Both the position numbers and the translations under genes were made by a program. 64,000 bases of DNA from Bacteroidota bacterium (GTDB lineage: Bacteria > Bacteroidota > Bacteroidia > Flavobacteriales > Flavobacteriaceae): assembly GCA_947447375.1 (NCBI GenBank), contig CANFJB010000009.1, positions 40,283 through 104,282 on the forward strand, written 5' to 3'. How positions within the stretch are numbered: the first letter of the stretch is position 1; the number at the start of each line of letters is the position of its first letter. The notes below the pieces were generated by a model. It searched no databases and had not been told where the DNA came from. It was given only the letters and a program-made list of their open reading frames with translations. Shown piece by piece: positions 36,159-45,882 of this stretch.

Positions 36159-39100
36159 ATGAAATCAAAATTATTATTTATTGCTTTTGTACTCTTTTCT
36201 TCGATGGGTTATTCCCAATTGGTTGAAATTAGTGGAAAGGTAGTTGATTCCAAAACAAATGCCCCTTTAGTAGGAGTAAATGTTGAAATTCAAAACTCCT
36301 CACAATTTTTAATTACCGATGTTGATGGTAACTTTAAATTTTCTAAAGTTCCTTCAGGCTCTAAGTTGATTTTTAGTTTTATTGGCTATAAAAATTATGA
36401 ATTAAAAGCGAATAAATCTCAAAAAATCACAATAGAGATGCAAGCTTCTTCTGAAACATTAGAAGAAATTGTAGTGGTAGGTTACGGTTCTAAAAAGAAA
36501 CGTAATGTAACTGGGTCTGTTTCCGTGGTTTCTAGTAAAACAATTGATGAATTAAGACCAATAAATGCAACTCAAGCTTTACAAGGAACTGTTGCAGGGG
36601 TGGTAGTATTAAATAGTTCTGGAGCTCCAGGTTCAGGATTTAATATTAGAATTAGAGGTATTTCTTCCAACTCCAATAACAATCCTTATACTTTAATAGA
36701 TGGATATGAAGGGGATATTAGTTTATTAAATCCTTCTGACATTGAATCAGTAACTGTTTTAAAAGATGCCCAAGCCTCTGTTTATGGTTCTAAAGGGGCC
36801 AACGGTGTGATTTTAGTGACTACTAAAATGGGTAAGAAAAATACTAAGCCAAAGGTTGCCTATAATACTTATTTTGGTTACCAAGAAACTACTAAAAAAA
36901 TTAGAGTATTAAATGCAACTGAATACGCACTATTATTAAATGAAAGTTATGGTAATGGCGGACAAGCGTTGCCTTACCCAATAGCAACAGGTTTAGGAAA
37001 AGGAACTGATTGGCAAGATCAAGTTTTTCAAAAAGCGGGAATTTCAAATAAAGATTTTTCTTTAAGCGGTGGATCAGAAAAAATTACTTATTCACTAAGT
37101 GCGTCTAAAATTGCTCAAGACGGTATCATTGGATTGGATAAATCTGGATTTGATAAAAGCAATGCGAGAATATCTTTAGGAATTGATATTTCTCCAAAAT
37201 TAAATTTCTCAACTAACTTACTTTATTTAGACTATAACAGAAAGAGTTTAAGCGATTATGGAATTGGTTCGGTACTATTTAACGCTATTAATACTCCAGC
37301 AACATTAACTCCTTATGATGCAAATGGAAATTATTCCCTTGTACCTGCTACTCCTGGTTATGGAAATGAAGTTATCAATCCATTGGCACAAATTGAAAAT
37401 ACCTACAATAGCTATAACCAACAAACAATCAATGGAAATTTTGTGTTACAATACAAACCAACTAGCGAAATTAAAATTACAACAAGATACGGTTTTAATT
37501 CAGGTAATGAAGTTGGAAAATCATTTAGCAAAAGGATAGATTACGGAAGTTCTAAAGTTTTTAACGTAACCAATAATAGTGTTTCTCAAAAAGCAACTCG
37601 TTTCAGTGGTTTTACTTTTGATTTGTTTGGTGAATATGAAAAAATATTTTTAGAAGATCATAAATTTAAATTGACTGTTGGAGGTACCTTAGTTGAAAGT
37701 AAAGGAGAAGGATTATTTGCTACAGGATTTAACGTTCCAAATAATTCTTGGGAATTCGCAGATATTGCTTTAGCTGGAGCTCCTACTTTTGTAGATTTAG
37801 AAATTGATCCGAATTCTCTTCCAAGACCTGGCGTAGTTACTAATGGATCTTACAAATCTACCCCATATAAAAGACCCTCTCTATTTTCTACTTTAGATTA
37901 TAATTTTAAAGAGAAATATTTAGTGTCTTTCATATTTAGAAGAGATCAATCCAGTAGTTTTTCTGAAAAAAATAGCGTAGCTTACTTTAAATCGATTCTA
38001 GGAGGATGGCTAGTTTCACAAGAAGATTTCTTTAATAAAAACGGTATCGTTAACTTCTTAAAATTAAAAGGTAGTTACGGAACATTAGGAAATGACGTAG
38101 CACCTTCTAATGCCTACAGATCGCAATTATCAGGTGAAGGAGTTTATGTATTTGATAACGTAATTACTACTGGAGTTGCTGTTGGAACTATTCCAAATAA
38201 AGATTTAAAGTGGGAATCAGATACTAAAATCGATTTAGGATTTGAATCGAAATTATTCGATAATAAATTAGAAATTACCGCAGATTATTTTAACAATACA
38301 AGAACGGATTTAATTATTAGTGGTGTGCCAATTTCAGGAATTAATGGTGGATATGCACCAGGTTCAGGAGCGCCATCTGTAAATGCTGGTAAAGTGAAAA
38401 ACTCAGGATTTGAGTTGGTGTTGAATTATAAAAGTAACATTAGTGACTTAAAATACGATATAGGATTTAATATTACAAAGGTCAATAATGAGGTATTGGA
38501 AGTAAATAATTCTACTAATTACATAGAAGGTGGTGCATTTGCAATCGGACAATTGCCTCCAACAAGAATGGAAGTGGGTCAACCAATAGGAGTTTTTTAC
38601 GGACTTCAAACTGACGGTATTTTTCAAAATCAAGCTCAAATTAACGCATCTCCTGTTCAGAATCTAGGTTCACCAACTTCACCTGGAGATTTCAAATACA
38701 AAGATGTGAATGGTGATGGGGTAGTTGATTTTAAAGATAGAACATATATTGGTAAAGCAATTGCAGATTATACTCTTGGATTCAATATTAATTTTAATTA
38801 CAAAAACTTTGATTTTATTTCTTATTCTTATGCTTCTGTTGGAAATGACTTGATAAGAAATTATGAAAGAACAGAAAACAAGTTGAACAAACTAAATTAT
38901 GTATTGGATCGTTGGACTGGTGAAGGTACCAGCAATTCAGTTCCTAGAGTAACTACTGGGGCTTCAAGTAATAATTTATTTTCAAGTTATTTTGTTGAAG
39001 ACGCTTCTTTCTTAAGAATACAAAAAATAGAATTAGGATATTCACTACCTAAAAAGGTTATCGACAGTTTCGGAATTTCTAAATTTAGATTGTATGGTTC

Positions 39101-39242
39101 TATAAATAACCTATATACCTTCTCTAAATACAGAGGATTTGATCCCACTGCAAATACACCGGATCCAATTGCAGGGGGAATTGATTCAGGATTTTATCCA
39201 ATGCCAAGAATATTTTCAATTGGTCTAAATGTTAATTTTTAA
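36159..39242 (+). CDS. susC: SusC/RagA family TonB-dependent outer-membrane receptor
   Basis: A 1027-residue TonB-dependent transporter for oligosaccharides. It has a signal peptide (MKSKLLFIAFVLFSSMGYSQ), a carboxypeptidase-regulatory-like domain (about 23-105, GKVVDSKTNAPLVGVNVEIQ), the SusC motif EEIVVVGYGSKKKRNVTGSV, a plug domain (about 115-225, IRIRGISSN ... LKDAQASVYGSKGANGVILV), and a 22-strand barrel ending in a C-terminal aromatic-type strand (FSIGLNVNF). It forms the import complex with the SusD-like lipoprotein that starts 11 bases after its stop. Neighbouring GH16 and GH3 enzymes indicate beta-1,3- or mixed-linkage glucan as cargo. Confidence 0.95.
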   Translation: MKSKLLFIAFVLFSSMGYSQLVEISGKVVDSKTNAPLVGVNVEIQNSSQFLITDVDGNFKFSKVPSGSKLIFSFIGYKNYELKANKSQKITIEMQASSETLEEIVVVGYGSKKKRNVTGSVSVVSSKTIDELRPINATQALQGTVAGVVVLNSSGAPGSGFNIRIRGISSNSNNNPYTLIDGYEGDISLLNPSDIESVTVLKDAQASVYGSKGANGVILVTTKMGKKNTKPKVAYNTYFGYQETTKKIRVLNATEYALLLNESYGNGGQALPYPIATGLGKGTDWQDQVFQKAGISNKDFSLSGGSEKITYSLSASKIAQDGIIGLDKSGFDKSNARISLGIDISPKLNFSTNLLYLDYNRKSLSDYGIGSVLFNAINTPATLTPYDANGNYSLVPATPGYGNEVINPLAQIENTYNSYNQQTINGNFVLQYKPTSEIKITTRYGFNSGNEVGKSFSKRIDYGSSKVFNVTNNSVSQKATRFSGFTFDLFGEYEKIFLEDHKFKLTVGGTLVESKGEGLFATGFNVPNNSWEFADIALAGAPTFVDLEIDPNSLPRPGVVTNGSYKSTPYKRPSLFSTLDYNFKEKYLVSFIFRRDQSSSFSEKNSVAYFKSILGGWLVSQEDFFNKNGIVNFLKLKGSYGTLGNDVAPSNAYRSQLSGEGVYVFDNVITTGVAVGTIPNKDLKWESDTKIDLGFESKLFDNKLEITADYFNNTRTDLIISGVPISGINGGYAPGSGAPSVNAGKVKNSGFELVLNYKSNISDLKYDIGFNITKVNNEVLEVNNSTNYIEGGAFAIGQLPPTRMEVGQPIGVFYGLQTDGIFQNQAQINASPVQNLGSPTSPGDFKYKDVNGDGVVDFKDRTYIGKAIADYTLGFNINFNYKNFDFISYSYASVGNDLIRNYERTENKLNKLNYVLDRWTGEGTSNSVPRVTTGASSNNLFSSYFVEDASFLRIQKIELGYSLPKKVIDSFGISKFRLYGSINNLYTFSKYRGFDPTANTPDPIAGGIDSGFYPMPRIFSIGLNVNF

Positions 39243-39252
39243 TCTTTTTAAA

Positions 39253-40728
39253 ATGAAAAAATATACTATTCTAGCCGTTCTGTTGTTAGTAACAACCTCA
39301 GGTTTAACTGTTTCTTGTTCTAAGGAATTTATAAATGAAGAAGCACCTTATTCAATCGATTCTGAAAGCTATTTCAATTCAGAAACAGATTATAACAAAG
39401 CTTTAATCGGTGCTTACGATATGTTGCAATCTTCTTACATTAATGTAATGTTAGGTGAAATTGCTTCTGACAATACCTTATCTGGTGGTGAAAGTGCTAC
39501 CGATGTTATTGGTATCCAACAAATAGATGAAATGACGCACACTGCCGTAAATCCAAACTTAAAAGACGTTTGGAATTGGATGTTTGCAGGAGTTCAGCGT
39601 TGTAACTACATCATGGAATTTAAAGATAAAACTGATTTTGCAAATAAAAATCAAGTTATCGGAGAAACTAGATTCTTAAGAGCGTATTACCATTTTGAAT
39701 TGGTTAAATTCTTCGGTGGAATTCCAATGAAAGGGGATAAAAGATTTAGTGTTAATGATGAAAAATCAATACCTAGATCTTCAACTGCAGAAGTTTATGC
39801 ATCAATTGAAGCCGATTTACAATTTGCAATTAGCAATTTAAATCCAATTGCATCACAAAAGGGTAGAGCAACCAAAGGTGCTGCTCAAGCATTATTAGGA
39901 AAAGTTTATTTGTATCAAAATAAATTTGTAGAAAGTGCAGCTGTATTAGAAAGCCTAATTACTTCAAACTCTTATTCATTAGTAAGTAACTACAATTCGA
40001 TTTTTGAAAATTCAGGAGAAAACAATTCCGAATCCGTTTTTGAAGTTCAATATACTGATGCTGAAGGTGCTAGTTTTGGATGTCTCCAATGTAGTGAAGG
40101 TAATGTAGCTGTAGGTTTCAACGGAATTAGAAATTATGTAGGACCACTTTTTGATTCTGGATATAGTTTCAACGTCCCAACTCAAGAAGCTTACAATGCT
40201 TTTGAAACTGGAGACAATAGAAGAGATGTAGCTATTTTAAATATTGCTTCTTGGGCAACTTTAAATACAGGAGTTTCTTACGGAATGGGTTACAAACACA
40301 CCGGTTTCTTTAACAGAAAATACATTGCTCGTCAAGGTGATGCCAACGTTGGTGATCAAAACTTAACCAACCCAAACAATTACCGTTCAATTCGTTATGC
40401 AGATGTTTTGTTAATGGCTGCTGAAGCGTATAGCCGTTCTGGGAATAATGTAAAAGGACAACAATATTTAAATGCAGTTAGAGATAGAGCATTTGGAGAT
40501 ACCAACCACCGAATTACACTTACAGGTCAATCATTAACTGATGCAATTTGGACAGAAAGAAGATTAGAGTTATTAGGTGAAGGACACCGTTTCTTTGATT
40601 TGGTGCGTACCGGAAAAGCAGTTGGAAAAATTACCGGCTTTACAGCAAATAAAAACGAGTTATTCCCAATTCCTTTTGAAGAAATTCAATTTTCAAATGG
40701 TAACTGGCAACAAAATCCTGGATATTAA
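39253..40728 (+). CDS. susD: SusD/RagB family nutrient-binding outer-membrane lipoprotein
   Basis: A 491-residue surface lipoprotein that caps the SusC barrel and captures glycan. The lipobox is GLTVSC, followed by SKEFINEEAPYSID. SusD-family features are the N-terminal helical segment SYFNSETDYNKALIGAYDML, the TPR-like helices (ETRFLRAYYHFELVKFFGGIP) and the C-terminal WTERRLELLGEGHRFFDLVRTG with a terminal NPGY. The start is the ATG beginning MKKYTILAV; a longer frame overlapping susC is possible but would spoil the lipoprotein signal. It is the second gene of the PUL operon. Confidence 0.95.
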   Translation: MKKYTILAVLLLVTTSGLTVSCSKEFINEEAPYSIDSESYFNSETDYNKALIGAYDMLQSSYINVMLGEIASDNTLSGGESATDVIGIQQIDEMTHTAVNPNLKDVWNWMFAGVQRCNYIMEFKDKTDFANKNQVIGETRFLRAYYHFELVKFFGGIPMKGDKRFSVNDEKSIPRSSTAEVYASIEADLQFAISNLNPIASQKGRATKGAAQALLGKVYLYQNKFVESAAVLESLITSNSYSLVSNYNSIFENSGENNSESVFEVQYTDAEGASFGCLQCSEGNVAVGFNGIRNYVGPLFDSGYSFNVPTQEAYNAFETGDNRRDVAILNIASWATLNTGVSYGMGYKHTGFFNRKYIARQGDANVGDQNLTNPNNYRSIRYADVLLMAAEAYSRSGNNVKGQQYLNAVRDRAFGDTNHRITLTGQSLTDAIWTERRLELLGEGHRFFDLVRTGKAVGKITGFTANKNELFPIPFEEIQFSNGNWQQNPGY

Positions 40729-40739
40729 AAATTAGAACT

Positions 40740-41831
40740 ATGAAAAATATTAAACTATTACTTAGCCTATTCGTTTTGACCATTCTAACAGGATGTACAA
40801 AAGAAAGTGAAGAAATTAATTTAGATGCAATAGATGCACCTTCAAACATTTCTGCAAAAATTTCTATCGCTCCCGATAATACAGGAACGGTAACTATTAT
40901 TCCTAAAGGTGAAGGAATTTCACAATTTGAGGTTTATTACGGTGATACAACAGTACAACCTGCTTTATTGGGTGCTGGAGTTCCAACAACTCACCGTTAT
41001 AATGAAGGAAATTATACACTTAGAATTGTAGGAATTACTTTGAATGGTAAAAGAACAGAGAAAACTTTTCCATTGGCAATTTCATTCTTTCCACCAACCA
41101 ATTTATCAGTGAATTTAAATGTTTCTACATTGAATACAATGGAAATAAATGTTACTGCAACTGCTGATTTTCAAACAAATTTCAAAATTTATTACGGTGA
41201 AAACCCTAATGAAGTTCCAGAAACATTCTTAGAAGGAGAAACAAAAACACACGTTTATACTAATCCTGGAACCTACCAAGTAACCGTTTATGCTGTTAGT
41301 GGAAGTGCTCAATCGGCAGTTCCATTTACAAGAATGGTAACAGTAACAAGATCGGTACTTTTATTATTACCTATTGATTTTGAATCGACTTCTATTAATT
41401 ACTCTTTCTTGAATTTTGACGGAGGAAACGCTACTAGAGTTGCTAACCCATCTCCATCTGGAATAAATACTTCGGCATTTGTTGCTAAGATGATCAAAGG
41501 GCCTGGACAAGTTTGGGGTGGAAGTTTATTATCACTTTCTTCTCCAATTGATTTTTCTGTAAACAAGAAATTCAAAGTTAAAGTATTGTCTCCTAGAGCT
41601 GGTGCCAAATTGTTATTGAAAGTTGAAAATTTAACTAATTCTGGAATTTCATTTGAAAGAGAAGTTACTATAACTACTGCAAATGCTTGGCAAGAACTAA
41701 CATTTGATTATACCGCTATTTCAACAACAAATTCGTATCAAAAAGTAGTATTTATTTTTGATTTAGGAACTGTTGGAGATGCTTCCGCAAATTATACGTT
41801 CTATTTTGACAATGTAATTTTGACTAACTAA
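40740..41831 (+). CDS. SusE-like PUL lipoprotein with Ig/PKD-like and binding domains
   Basis: A 363-residue lipoprotein (lipobox LTILTGC, mature TKESEEIN). Two PKD/Ig-like beta domains (about 30-115 and 118-200, each with a Q/KxYYG(D/E) strand such as FEVYYGDTT and FKIYYGENP) lead to a C-terminal domain (about 212-363, FESTSINYSFLNFDGGNATRV to FYFDNVILTN) that is clearly homologous to domain B1 of the secreted protein at 30404-32932. Position after susD suggests a surface glycan-binding protein of the SusE/SGBP kind. It lies 11 bases after susD and 35 bases before the GH16 gene. Confidence 0.82.
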   Translation: MKNIKLLLSLFVLTILTGCTKESEEINLDAIDAPSNISAKISIAPDNTGTVTIIPKGEGISQFEVYYGDTTVQPALLGAGVPTTHRYNEGNYTLRIVGITLNGKRTEKTFPLAISFFPPTNLSVNLNVSTLNTMEINVTATADFQTNFKIYYGENPNEVPETFLEGETKTHVYTNPGTYQVTVYAVSGSAQSAVPFTRMVTVTRSVLLLLPIDFESTSINYSFLNFDGGNATRVANPSPSGINTSAFVAKMIKGPGQVWGGSLLSLSSPIDFSVNKKFKVKVLSPRAGAKLLLKVENLTNSGISFEREVTITTANAWQELTFDYTAISTTNSYQKVVFIFDLGTVGDASANYTFYFDNVILTN

Positions 41832-41866
41832 TTATGAATTATTTTCATAAACTAAAAAATAATAAA

Positions 41867-43507
41867 ATGAAAAAAATATTAAATATTGTATCCTTAATTA
41901 CTTTATTCTTCATGGTAAGTTGCCAAGAGGACATTAAAACATTCGGTGATATTGATACGCCTTCAAATTTTGTAGTTACCGCTCAAATATTAGGTCAAAA
42001 TGCTACTACAGCCCCAAATGGCGATGGAAGTGGAAAAGTTTTATTTACTGCTAAAGCAGATCATGCAATTTCCTACCGATATATTTTTGGAGATGGAACT
42101 TCTACAAATGCACCATCTGGAATATTTGAAAAAAGATACAACCAAACGGGTTTAAACACTTTTACAGTAACTGTTATTGCAACAGGTAAAGGTGGAGTAG
42201 CTGCAACTACAACATTAGATGTAACTATTTTAAGTAATTTCGAAGATCCTGAAGCCGTACAATTTTTAACTGGAGGTTCTCAAAAAACATGGTATTGGTC
42301 AGCTTCTGAAGCAGGTCATTTAGGTGTTGGTCCAAATAGTTCTGACGATACTCAAAATTATTTCCCACTTTGGTACCAAGCAGCTCCTTGGGAAAAAGCA
42401 GCATCACCTGATAGCGCTTGTCTTTATGGAAATGAATTGATTTTTTCAAAAGTGGGTAACCAATTAAAATACCAATTAAACAATCAAGGTCAAACCTTTT
42501 TTAATAAAGATTTTCAAAGTGTAGCTGGTGGTTCTGCAGGTTATGATTTTTGTTATAACTATAATGCTGGAGGTTTAAAAAATGTAAATCTAGGACCATC
42601 TGAATCAGTGGTTATGGCAAGTCCAAGTCATGCTACACGTACTCGTGGAACAATGATGAATTTCTCTGACGGAGGCTTTATGGGTTATTATATTGGTCAA
42701 AGTTCGTATGAAATTTTATCAATCACTGAAACTAGAATGGTAGTTCGTGCCGTAATGGGAGGAAATCCAGCTTTAGCATGGTACCATACTTTTACAACAG
42801 TTCAGCCAACTCAAGATGCAACAGATTATTCTAATTTGGTATTTTCAGATGAATTTGCAACAGATGGAGCTCCTGATTCTAGCAAATGGGGTTATGATTT
42901 AGGTGCAGGAGGTTGGGGTAACGGCGAACTTCAAAGTTACACCAATAGTCCAACAAATGCTGTTGTTCAAGGTGGAAACCTAGTTCTTACTGCCGTAAAA
43001 ACTGGAAATTCTTATACTTCTGCTAGATTAAAATCTGAAAATAAATTTGATTTTAAATACGGTAAAGTTGAATTTAGAGCGAAGTTACCAGCAGGAGCAG
43101 GAACATGGCCAGCGCTATGGATGTTAGGAAAAAATTATCCAACGAATACTTGGCCTGCATGTGGAGAAATTGACGTAATGGAGCACAAAGGATTCCAACC
43201 AAATGTGATTCACGGAACTGTTCACTACACTGGACATTCTGGTGGAGGTGGAATTACTTCAAGTATTACAGCTACGAACGTTTCAAGTACTTTCCATATT
43301 TATAAAGTTATTTGGAGTCCGCAGTCTATTCGTTTTTATGTAGATAATGTATTGTTCCATTCTGTTATAAATACTAATTCTCTTCCTTTTAATAGCAACT
43401 TTTTCCTAATTATGAATGTGGCTATGGGAGGAACTTTTGGTGGATCTGTTGATCCTGCTTTTACTCAGTCTTCAATGTATGTTGATTACGTAAAAGTTTA
43501 CCAATAA
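41867..43507 (+). CDS. GH16 family endo-beta-glucanase lipoprotein (laminarinase-like) with PKD domain
   Basis: A 546-residue lipoprotein (lipobox FFMVSC). A PKD domain (about 25-110, YIFGDGTSTNAPSG), a central region (about 115-315) with no identified family, and a C-terminal GH16 catalytic domain (about 320-546) follow. The catalytic signature GEIDVMEH near residue 432 supplies the nucleophile and acid/base glutamates; FRAKLPAGAGTWPALWMLG is the typical strand before it. Substrate class is beta-1,3- or beta-1,3/1,4-glucan, most likely laminarin, acting at the cell surface. A frame 33 bases longer exists; the ATG before KKILNIV is chosen for the lipoprotein signal. Confidence 0.9.
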   Translation: MKKILNIVSLITLFFMVSCQEDIKTFGDIDTPSNFVVTAQILGQNATTAPNGDGSGKVLFTAKADHAISYRYIFGDGTSTNAPSGIFEKRYNQTGLNTFTVTVIATGKGGVAATTTLDVTILSNFEDPEAVQFLTGGSQKTWYWSASEAGHLGVGPNSSDDTQNYFPLWYQAAPWEKAASPDSACLYGNELIFSKVGNQLKYQLNNQGQTFFNKDFQSVAGGSAGYDFCYNYNAGGLKNVNLGPSESVVMASPSHATRTRGTMMNFSDGGFMGYYIGQSSYEILSITETRMVVRAVMGGNPALAWYHTFTTVQPTQDATDYSNLVFSDEFATDGAPDSSKWGYDLGAGGWGNGELQSYTNSPTNAVVQGGNLVLTAVKTGNSYTSARLKSENKFDFKYGKVEFRAKLPAGAGTWPALWMLGKNYPTNTWPACGEIDVMEHKGFQPNVIHGTVHYTGHSGGGGITSSITATNVSSTFHIYKVIWSPQSIRFYVDNVLFHSVINTNSLPFNSNFFLIMNVAMGGTFGGSVDPAFTQSSMYVDYVKVYQ

Positions 43508-43522
43508 AAATATGATATTGAT

Positions 43523-43556
43523 AACAACAAGCAATTAATTATTGCTTGTTGTTTTT
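43523..43556 (+). terminator. hairpin between the GH16 and GH3 genes (internal terminator or processing site)
   Basis: AACAACAAGCAAT pairs with ATTGCTTGTTGTT around a 5-base loop, followed by TTTT. It lies inside the PUL gene order, so it may give partial termination and lower expression of the downstream glycosidases. Confidence 0.7.
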
Positions 43557-43579
43557 ATGAATAATTGAATTATCATTTG

Positions 43580-45874
43580 ATGAAAAACCTATTTAAATCT
43601 CTAATTGTATTAATTACTCTTATCTTTTTAAGTTGCTCTACTCCAAAAGCAATAGTTGTTACCGGTTTTAAAATAAATCCAATTGATGTAAAAGTGGATT
43701 CTATTTTAAAACTAATGACTTTAGAAGAGAAAGTAGGTCAAATGAATCAATACAATGGTTTTTGGGATAGTACTGGACCCACACCTAAAGACGGTCAAGC
43801 AGCAAAGAAATATGCCGATTTGAAAAGCGGTAGAGTTGGCGCAATGTTAAATGTAAAAGGGGTAAAAGAGGTTCGTGCTATTCAAAAAATTGCAGTTGAA
43901 CAAACTCGCCTTGGTATTCCATTACTATTTGGTTTTGATGTAATTCATGGATACAAAACTATTAGCCCAATTCCATTAGCTGAAGCTGCAAGTTGGGATC
44001 TAAAAGCAATAAAAAATTCGGCTTCTATGGCTGCTGAAGAAGCTTCTTCGGTAGGTATCAACTGGACTTTTGCGCCAATGGTTGATGTTGCTCGTGATGC
44101 TCGTTGGGGTCGTGTAATGGAAGGTGCTGGTGAAGATCCTTATTTGGGTAGCCAAATTGCAATTGCAAGAGTTCAAGGTTTTCAAGGTGATGATTTTAAA
44201 TCAAATAAGTCAATTATAGCTTGCGCCAAACATTTTGCTGGTTACGCTTTCGCAGAATCGGGTCGCGATTATAACACAGTTGACATTGGCGAATCGACTT
44301 TGCAAAATAGTATTTTACCTCCATTTAAAGCTGCTTCTGATGCTGGAGTGAGAACTTTTATGAATTCTTTTAATGAAATTAGTGGGATTCCTTCAACTGG
44401 AAATTCCTATTTGCAAAGAAAAATTCTAAAAGGAGAATGGAATTTCAATGGTTTTGTGGTTTCTGATTGGGGCTCAATTGGAGAAATGATCAATCATGGT
44501 TATGCTAAAGATAACAAACAAGCTTCTGAAATAGCAGTGAACGCAGGATCGGATATGGACATGGAATCCAATGCCTACGTTGAAAATTTAGTAAACTTGG
44601 TTCGTGAAGGTAAAGTTAGTGAAAGCCTTATAGATGATGCTGCCGGAAGAATTCTAAAAGTTAAACTTGAATTGGGATTATTCGAAAATCCATATAAATA
44701 TTGCGACGAAAACAACGAAAAACAAACTGTGGGAAAACAAGCTTTTCAAGACGGAGTTTTGGATGTTGCGAAAAAGTCGATTGTACTTTTGAAAAATGAA
44801 AACGAAGTTTTACCACTTAAAAAATCAGGTTTAAAAATCGGATTAATTGGTGCTTTGGCAAACGACAAAACAAGTCCGTTAGGAAGTTGGAGAATCGCTG
44901 CCGATGACAATTCTGCCGTTTCTGTTTTAGAAGGTTTGCAGAAATACAAAGACAACCAACTTACCTATGCTAAAGGTGCGGATGTAATTGTTGGAAGAAC
45001 ACAATTCGTTTGGGAAACTAAAATTAATACCACAGACAAATCAGCATTTGCGGAAGCGATTGCCCTAGCAAAAAAAGTAGACGTTGTAGTTATGGTTTTA
45101 GGAGAACACGGATTGCAAACAGGTGAAGGTAGAAGTAGAACCGATTTAGGATTGCCAGGAGTTCAGCAAGAGTTATTAGAAGAAATTTACAAAGTAAATC
45201 CTAATATTGTTTTAGTTTTAAACAACGGTCGCCCTTTAGTAATTCCATGGGCTGATGCTCATATTCCTGCAATTGTTGAAGCGTGGCATTTAGGAACTCA
45301 AAGTGGAAATGCAATTGCACAAGTACTTTATGGCGATTACAATCCAAGTGGTAAATTGCCAATGACTTTCCCTAGAAATGTGGGTCAGGTGCCAATTTAT
45401 TATAACTATAAAAACACTGGAAGACCAACAATGAGCGAGCCTGAAAGTGTTTTCTGGTCGCATTATTCAGATGAAAAAAACACGCCGCTTTATCCATTTG
45501 GTTATGGGTTGAGTTATTCTAAATTTGAATATTCTAACCTGAAGTTAAGTGCAAATTCATTATCAAAAAATGGTGAAATTAAAGTTAGTTTCACACTCAA
45601 AAACACAGGAAAAGTAGCTGGAAAAGAAGTTGCTCAATTGTATATTCGTGATTTAGTTGCTAGTACAACAAGACCTGTAAAAGAACTTAAAGGATTTGAA
45701 ATGGTTGAATTGCAACCAAACGAATCTAAAGAAGTTACTTTCACTATTAACGAAAAAACACTAGAGTTCTTCACTGCAAATTCAAAATGGGAAACCGAAG
45801 TAGGTGATTTTAAAGTATTCATAGGCGGAAGCTCAAATACTACTCTTGAAGGTAGTTTCCAATTTATAAATTAA
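43580..45874 (+). CDS. bglX: GH3 family beta-glucosidase (BglX-type)
   Basis: A 764-residue exported GH3 enzyme, with lipobox FLSCS near residue 19. It has the N-terminal TIM barrel, an alpha/beta sandwich and a C-terminal fibronectin III-like domain (about 680-755, VSFTLKNTGKVAGKEVAQLYI). The nucleophile aspartate is in VVSDWGS (near residue 294), and the substrate pocket motifs KHFAGYAFAESGRDYN and GEDPYLGS are conserved. It should release glucose from oligosaccharides produced by the GH16 enzymes in the periplasm. An in-frame TTG 15 bases earlier is less likely than this ATG. The next gene starts 8 bases after its stop. Confidence 0.93.
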   Translation: MKNLFKSLIVLITLIFLSCSTPKAIVVTGFKINPIDVKVDSILKLMTLEEKVGQMNQYNGFWDSTGPTPKDGQAAKKYADLKSGRVGAMLNVKGVKEVRAIQKIAVEQTRLGIPLLFGFDVIHGYKTISPIPLAEAASWDLKAIKNSASMAAEEASSVGINWTFAPMVDVARDARWGRVMEGAGEDPYLGSQIAIARVQGFQGDDFKSNKSIIACAKHFAGYAFAESGRDYNTVDIGESTLQNSILPPFKAASDAGVRTFMNSFNEISGIPSTGNSYLQRKILKGEWNFNGFVVSDWGSIGEMINHGYAKDNKQASEIAVNAGSDMDMESNAYVENLVNLVREGKVSESLIDDAAGRILKVKLELGLFENPYKYCDENNEKQTVGKQAFQDGVLDVAKKSIVLLKNENEVLPLKKSGLKIGLIGALANDKTSPLGSWRIAADDNSAVSVLEGLQKYKDNQLTYAKGADVIVGRTQFVWETKINTTDKSAFAEAIALAKKVDVVVMVLGEHGLQTGEGRSRTDLGLPGVQQELLEEIYKVNPNIVLVLNNGRPLVIPWADAHIPAIVEAWHLGTQSGNAIAQVLYGDYNPSGKLPMTFPRNVGQVPIYYNYKNTGRPTMSEPESVFWSHYSDEKNTPLYPFGYGLSYSKFEYSNLKLSANSLSKNGEIKVSFTLKNTGKVAGKEVAQLYIRDLVASTTRPVKELKGFEMVELQPNESKEVTFTINEKTLEFFTANSKWETEVGDFKVFIGGSSNTTLEGSFQFIN

Positions 45875-45882
45875 CGAGCTTG

